Program-made: the position numbers and the translations under genes
Part shown: in pieces, positions 61,664 through 64,000 of the stretch
Layout of the letters: the number at the start of each line of letters is the position of its first letter
How positions within the stretch are numbered: the stretch's first letter is position 1
The notes under the pieces: generated by a model
Told to the model about the DNA's origin: nothing
Seen by the model: only the letters and a program-made list of their open reading frames with translations
The model's database searches: none
Assembly: GCA_002707495.1 (NCBI GenBank)
Contig: PAMZ01000007.1
Span: forward strand, 1-64,000
Reading direction: 5' to 3'
DNA: 64,000 nucleotides
From: Halobacteriovoraceae bacterium
Lineage (GTDB): Bacteria > Bdellovibrionota > Bacteriovoracia > Bacteriovoracales > Bacteriovoracaceae

Positions 61664-64000
61664 ATGAAAAGATTAATTGTCGTAGATATTAGTAGTTTTA
61701 TTTTTAGAGCGTTTTTTGCCATTCGTCCCATGACGGCACCTGATGGAACTCCTGTTAATGCCGTCTACGGTGTTCTCACCATGATGATGAAATTATTACA
61801 AAATTATAATCCCACTCACGTGGTATTAGCTCGTGATACCTCTGGCGGATCATTTCGAAATGAAATTTATCCGGAGTACAAAGCCAATAGAGGAGCGCCA
61901 CCTGAAGAACTTGTTCCACAATTTGCACTGATAAATAAACTTATTGAAGTTATGGAGATTCCCAACCTCGCAGACCAACGTCACGAAGCGGACGATATTA
62001 TTGGTTCTGTTGTGGTTCAATTTAAAAAAGATTTTGATGAAGTTTTAATTGCATCTGGTGATAAAGATCTTATGCAATTTGTTGGTGATAACGTAAAAAT
62101 GGTCGATACCATGAAGGATAAAACCTACGATCGTCAGGGTGTTTATGAAAAAATGGGAGTCTATCCTGAACAAGTAATGGATTACCTCTCTCTTCTTGGT
62201 GACAGCTCTGATAATATTCCTGGTGTAAAAGGAATTGGAGCTAAAGGTGCTTCTAAACTTTTAGAGGAGTATCAAACACTAGATAAAATTCTTGAAAATA
62301 TTGGAAGTATTTCAAATAAACGCGCTAACACTGCTCTTGAAAAGGGTGTGGAGAGTGCGGAACTTTCAAGGTCTTTAGTTCGAATTGTGACTGATATGGA
62401 CTTAGGTGTGAAGGCTGAGGACTTTCTTTATTCTATGGAAGGACATGAAGGTTTTGTTGATTATCTCGATGAGCTAAACTTTAAATCTATCAAAAATAAA
62501 ATCAGCGCAGGTGCCGGAAACGCAGCCGCCATAGCACGACCAAAATCTTTTATTGATTATAGTGTATTGAAAAAGACTGAAGTGACAGATTTTCTTGAAA
62601 AGCTCGCTGGTGAAGACCAGGTTTTTATTGAAGCTTATTTTGACGACGACGAATACCATACCCTAAATCCAGTCTGCTATGCTATTGCCACAGGAACTAA
62701 GAATACAATTATCTACCAATCTGAATTTGATTTAGCGGAATTTGTTTTGAAATTGTCTTCAATTGAAGATCTTTTAATCGCGACACCTAACTCTAAATTG
62801 ATTTATTTCTGCCATTTTAAATATGCCTCAGAGAAATATCCAAAAGTTATTGATACAACTCAGGCGCATTTTGTTCTAGATCCAGAAAAAAAACACTCTT
62901 TGCAATCGATGGCGCTTGAATTTATTTCTGAAAACGTTCCGCTAGTTAAGGAACTTAAAAAAGAAAATAGAGAAGACATAGCCTCTCAGAAGAATTTTGA
63001 ATTTGGTATGGCAAAGCGTGCTTTCAGTGGAGTTCGCGTTTATCCCTGGCTTTCGAAGAAACTTGAAAAAAGTGGCCATGGCGATATTTATTTTGATCTG
63101 GATCATAAGCTTCAATTGATTCTTGCTCGTATGGAGTGGGAAGGAGTCAGTCTTGATGTGGACTTCTATAAAAAACTTGAAGATGAATTCACCAAGAAAA
63201 CGGATGATATTTTAAAAGAAGTAAAAAAGGTGGCAGGAGAAGAAGTTAATCTAAAATCCCCAAAACAAGTTGGAAAACTGCTTTTTGAAGATTTAGAATT
63301 ACCCGTCATCAAAAAAACTAAAACAGGATTCTCGACTGACTCAAGTGTTCTTGAAACTCTTGACCGGATGGGGGAGAGCGATATTCCAGGGTTGATTTTA
63401 AAATACCGCGAGATTGAGAAGCTTAACTCTACTTATGTAAAAGCGCTTCCTCAATTAGTCCATACAGATGGTAAGCTTCGCACTCACTTTAACCAGCATG
63501 TGGCCCAGACCGGAAGGCTTTCATCTGATAAACCTAATTTACAGAATATTCCTATAAGAACTGAAAATGGTCGACTGCTCAGAAAAGGTTTTGAAGCCGC
63601 TGAAGGTTTCGAGCTTATTGGTGCAGATTATTCACAAGTAGAATTGAGATTATTGGCGCATTTCTCTGAAGATTCTGTGATGGTAGAAGCCTTTAATAAT
63701 GATCAGGATATTCATGCGCAGACTGCTAGTGAAATTTTTGGGATGAAACTTAAAGATGTTACCAGTGAGAAAAGAAGTTATGCTAAAGCGATCAACTTTG
63801 GACTTATGTATGGTCAGTCTTCTTATGGTCTCTCTCAAATGTTGAATATCTCCCCTGGTGAGGCTAAGAGCTATATCAATGAATATTTCACACGTTTTCA
63901 TAGTGTGAAGGCTTACCTTGATAGTCTCATCGAAAAATGTGAAGAAATAGGCTACGCAGAAACTCTTTATGGAAGACGCAGATATATCAAAGATATTAAC
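61664..64000 (+). CDS. polA: DNA polymerase I (5' part, runs off the right edge)
   Basis: About 779 residues visible. Residues 1-300 are the 5'-3' nuclease (DISSFIFRAFFAI, YKANR, EADDIIGS, ASGDKDLMQFV, GDSSDNIPGVKGIGAKGA). Residues about 300-480 occupy the position of the 3'-5' exonuclease, but the DxE and later NxxxD residues are not recognisable (FIEAYFDDDE, CHFKYASEK). The polymerase follows with QTGRLSS, NLQNIPIR, motif A ADYSQVELRLLAHFS, DIHAQTASEIFG and the O-helix region RSYAKAINFGLMYG, with Phe at the dNTP-discriminating position. It should process Okazaki fragments and repair gaps; proofreading is probably absent. Confidence 0.96.
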   Translation, partial: MKRLIVVDISSFIFRAFFAIRPMTAPDGTPVNAVYGVLTMMMKLLQNYNPTHVVLARDTSGGSFRNEIYPEYKANRGAPPEELVPQFALINKLIEVMEIPNLADQRHEADDIIGSVVVQFKKDFDEVLIASGDKDLMQFVGDNVKMVDTMKDKTYDRQGVYEKMGVYPEQVMDYLSLLGDSSDNIPGVKGIGAKGASKLLEEYQTLDKILENIGSISNKRANTALEKGVESAELSRSLVRIVTDMDLGVKAEDFLYSMEGHEGFVDYLDELNFKSIKNKISAGAGNAAAIARPKSFIDYSVLKKTEVTDFLEKLAGEDQVFIEAYFDDDEYHTLNPVCYAIATGTKNTIIYQSEFDLAEFVLKLSSIEDLLIATPNSKLIYFCHFKYASEKYPKVIDTTQAHFVLDPEKKHSLQSMALEFISENVPLVKELKKENREDIASQKNFEFGMAKRAFSGVRVYPWLSKKLEKSGHGDIYFDLDHKLQLILARMEWEGVSLDVDFYKKLEDEFTKKTDDILKEVKKVAGEEVNLKSPKQVGKLLFEDLELPVIKKTKTGFSTDSSVLETLDRMGESDIPGLILKYREIEKLNSTYVKALPQLVHTDGKLRTHFNQHVAQTGRLSSDKPNLQNIPIRTENGRLLRKGFEAAEGFELIGADYSQVELRLLAHFSEDSVMVEAFNNDQDIHAQTASEIFGMKLKDVTSEKRSYAKAINFGLMYGQSSYGLSQMLNISPGEAKSYINEYFTRFHSVKAYLDSLIEKCEEIGYAETLYGRRRYIKDIN

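Overview
The window is AT-rich DNA that I read as the chromosome of a Bdellovibrionota bacterium, most likely of the Bacteriovorax/Halobacteriovorax type. The grounds are indirect: very many predicted secreted proteins and lipoproteins, a gliding-machinery locus of the Agl/Glt type known from Myxococcus and Bdellovibrio, a stand-alone E1 alpha-beta fusion dehydrogenase, and ordinary housekeeping genes (fabI, valS, hisS, trxA, gmhA, polA). No 16S rRNA or complete tRNA gene is present to confirm this. Genes are densely packed, with many 1-8 base overlaps. No CRISPR array was seen and no gene-free stretch exceeds 300 bases.

Layout. 1-3282: 5' part of a very large minus-strand repeat lipoprotein with an unusual apparent AUA start. 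3475-8366: an envelope cluster (small unknown protein, Met-rich outer-membrane protein, lipoprotein, FadL-like barrel, di-heme peroxidase). 8462-15191: a radical SAM fusion, a secreted metzincin-like protease and an E1 alpha-beta fusion. 15211-19897 (minus): a lipoprotein and a homogentisate-degradation operon (aminotransferase, fumarylacetoacetase, homogentisate dioxygenase, flavin reductase). 20044-23253: fabI, an EI24-family membrane protein, a possible GT9-like protein and a lipoprotein. 23304-33420 (minus): a long operon-like run from a membrane Fe-S oxidoreductase through three unknown secreted proteins to hisS, valS and a DUF1304 protein. 33499-35546: unknown membrane and secreted proteins. 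35623-36893: a decayed ISNCY/IS1202-like element with 23-bp direct repeats and a nested palindrome. 36985-39043: two secreted paralogues that share a C-terminal domain but carry different N-terminal repeats.

39177-42868 is the least familiar unit: a MotB/OmpA-like protein with an exceptionally long coiled coil, a MotA/TolQ-like channel protein and a cyclic-nucleotide-binding protein, in overlapping or near-overlapping genes. It resembles an ion-driven stator pair with its own sensor. I regard it as the best candidate for an undescribed system.

42870-49333 holds Hsp33 and an AddAB-like nuclease-helicase pair. 49402-59897 is an Agl/Glt-like cluster: barrel protein, three TPR proteins, a small periplasmic protein, an FHA-TM-AgmX/PglI protein and a lipoprotein, facing a convergent TolQ-TolR-TolR set that matches the AglRQS composition. 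Together they could form a proton-driven envelope-spanning machine for surface motility. The window closes with gmhA, trxA, an RDD membrane protein and the first part of polA, whose middle domain lacks recognisable proofreading motifs.
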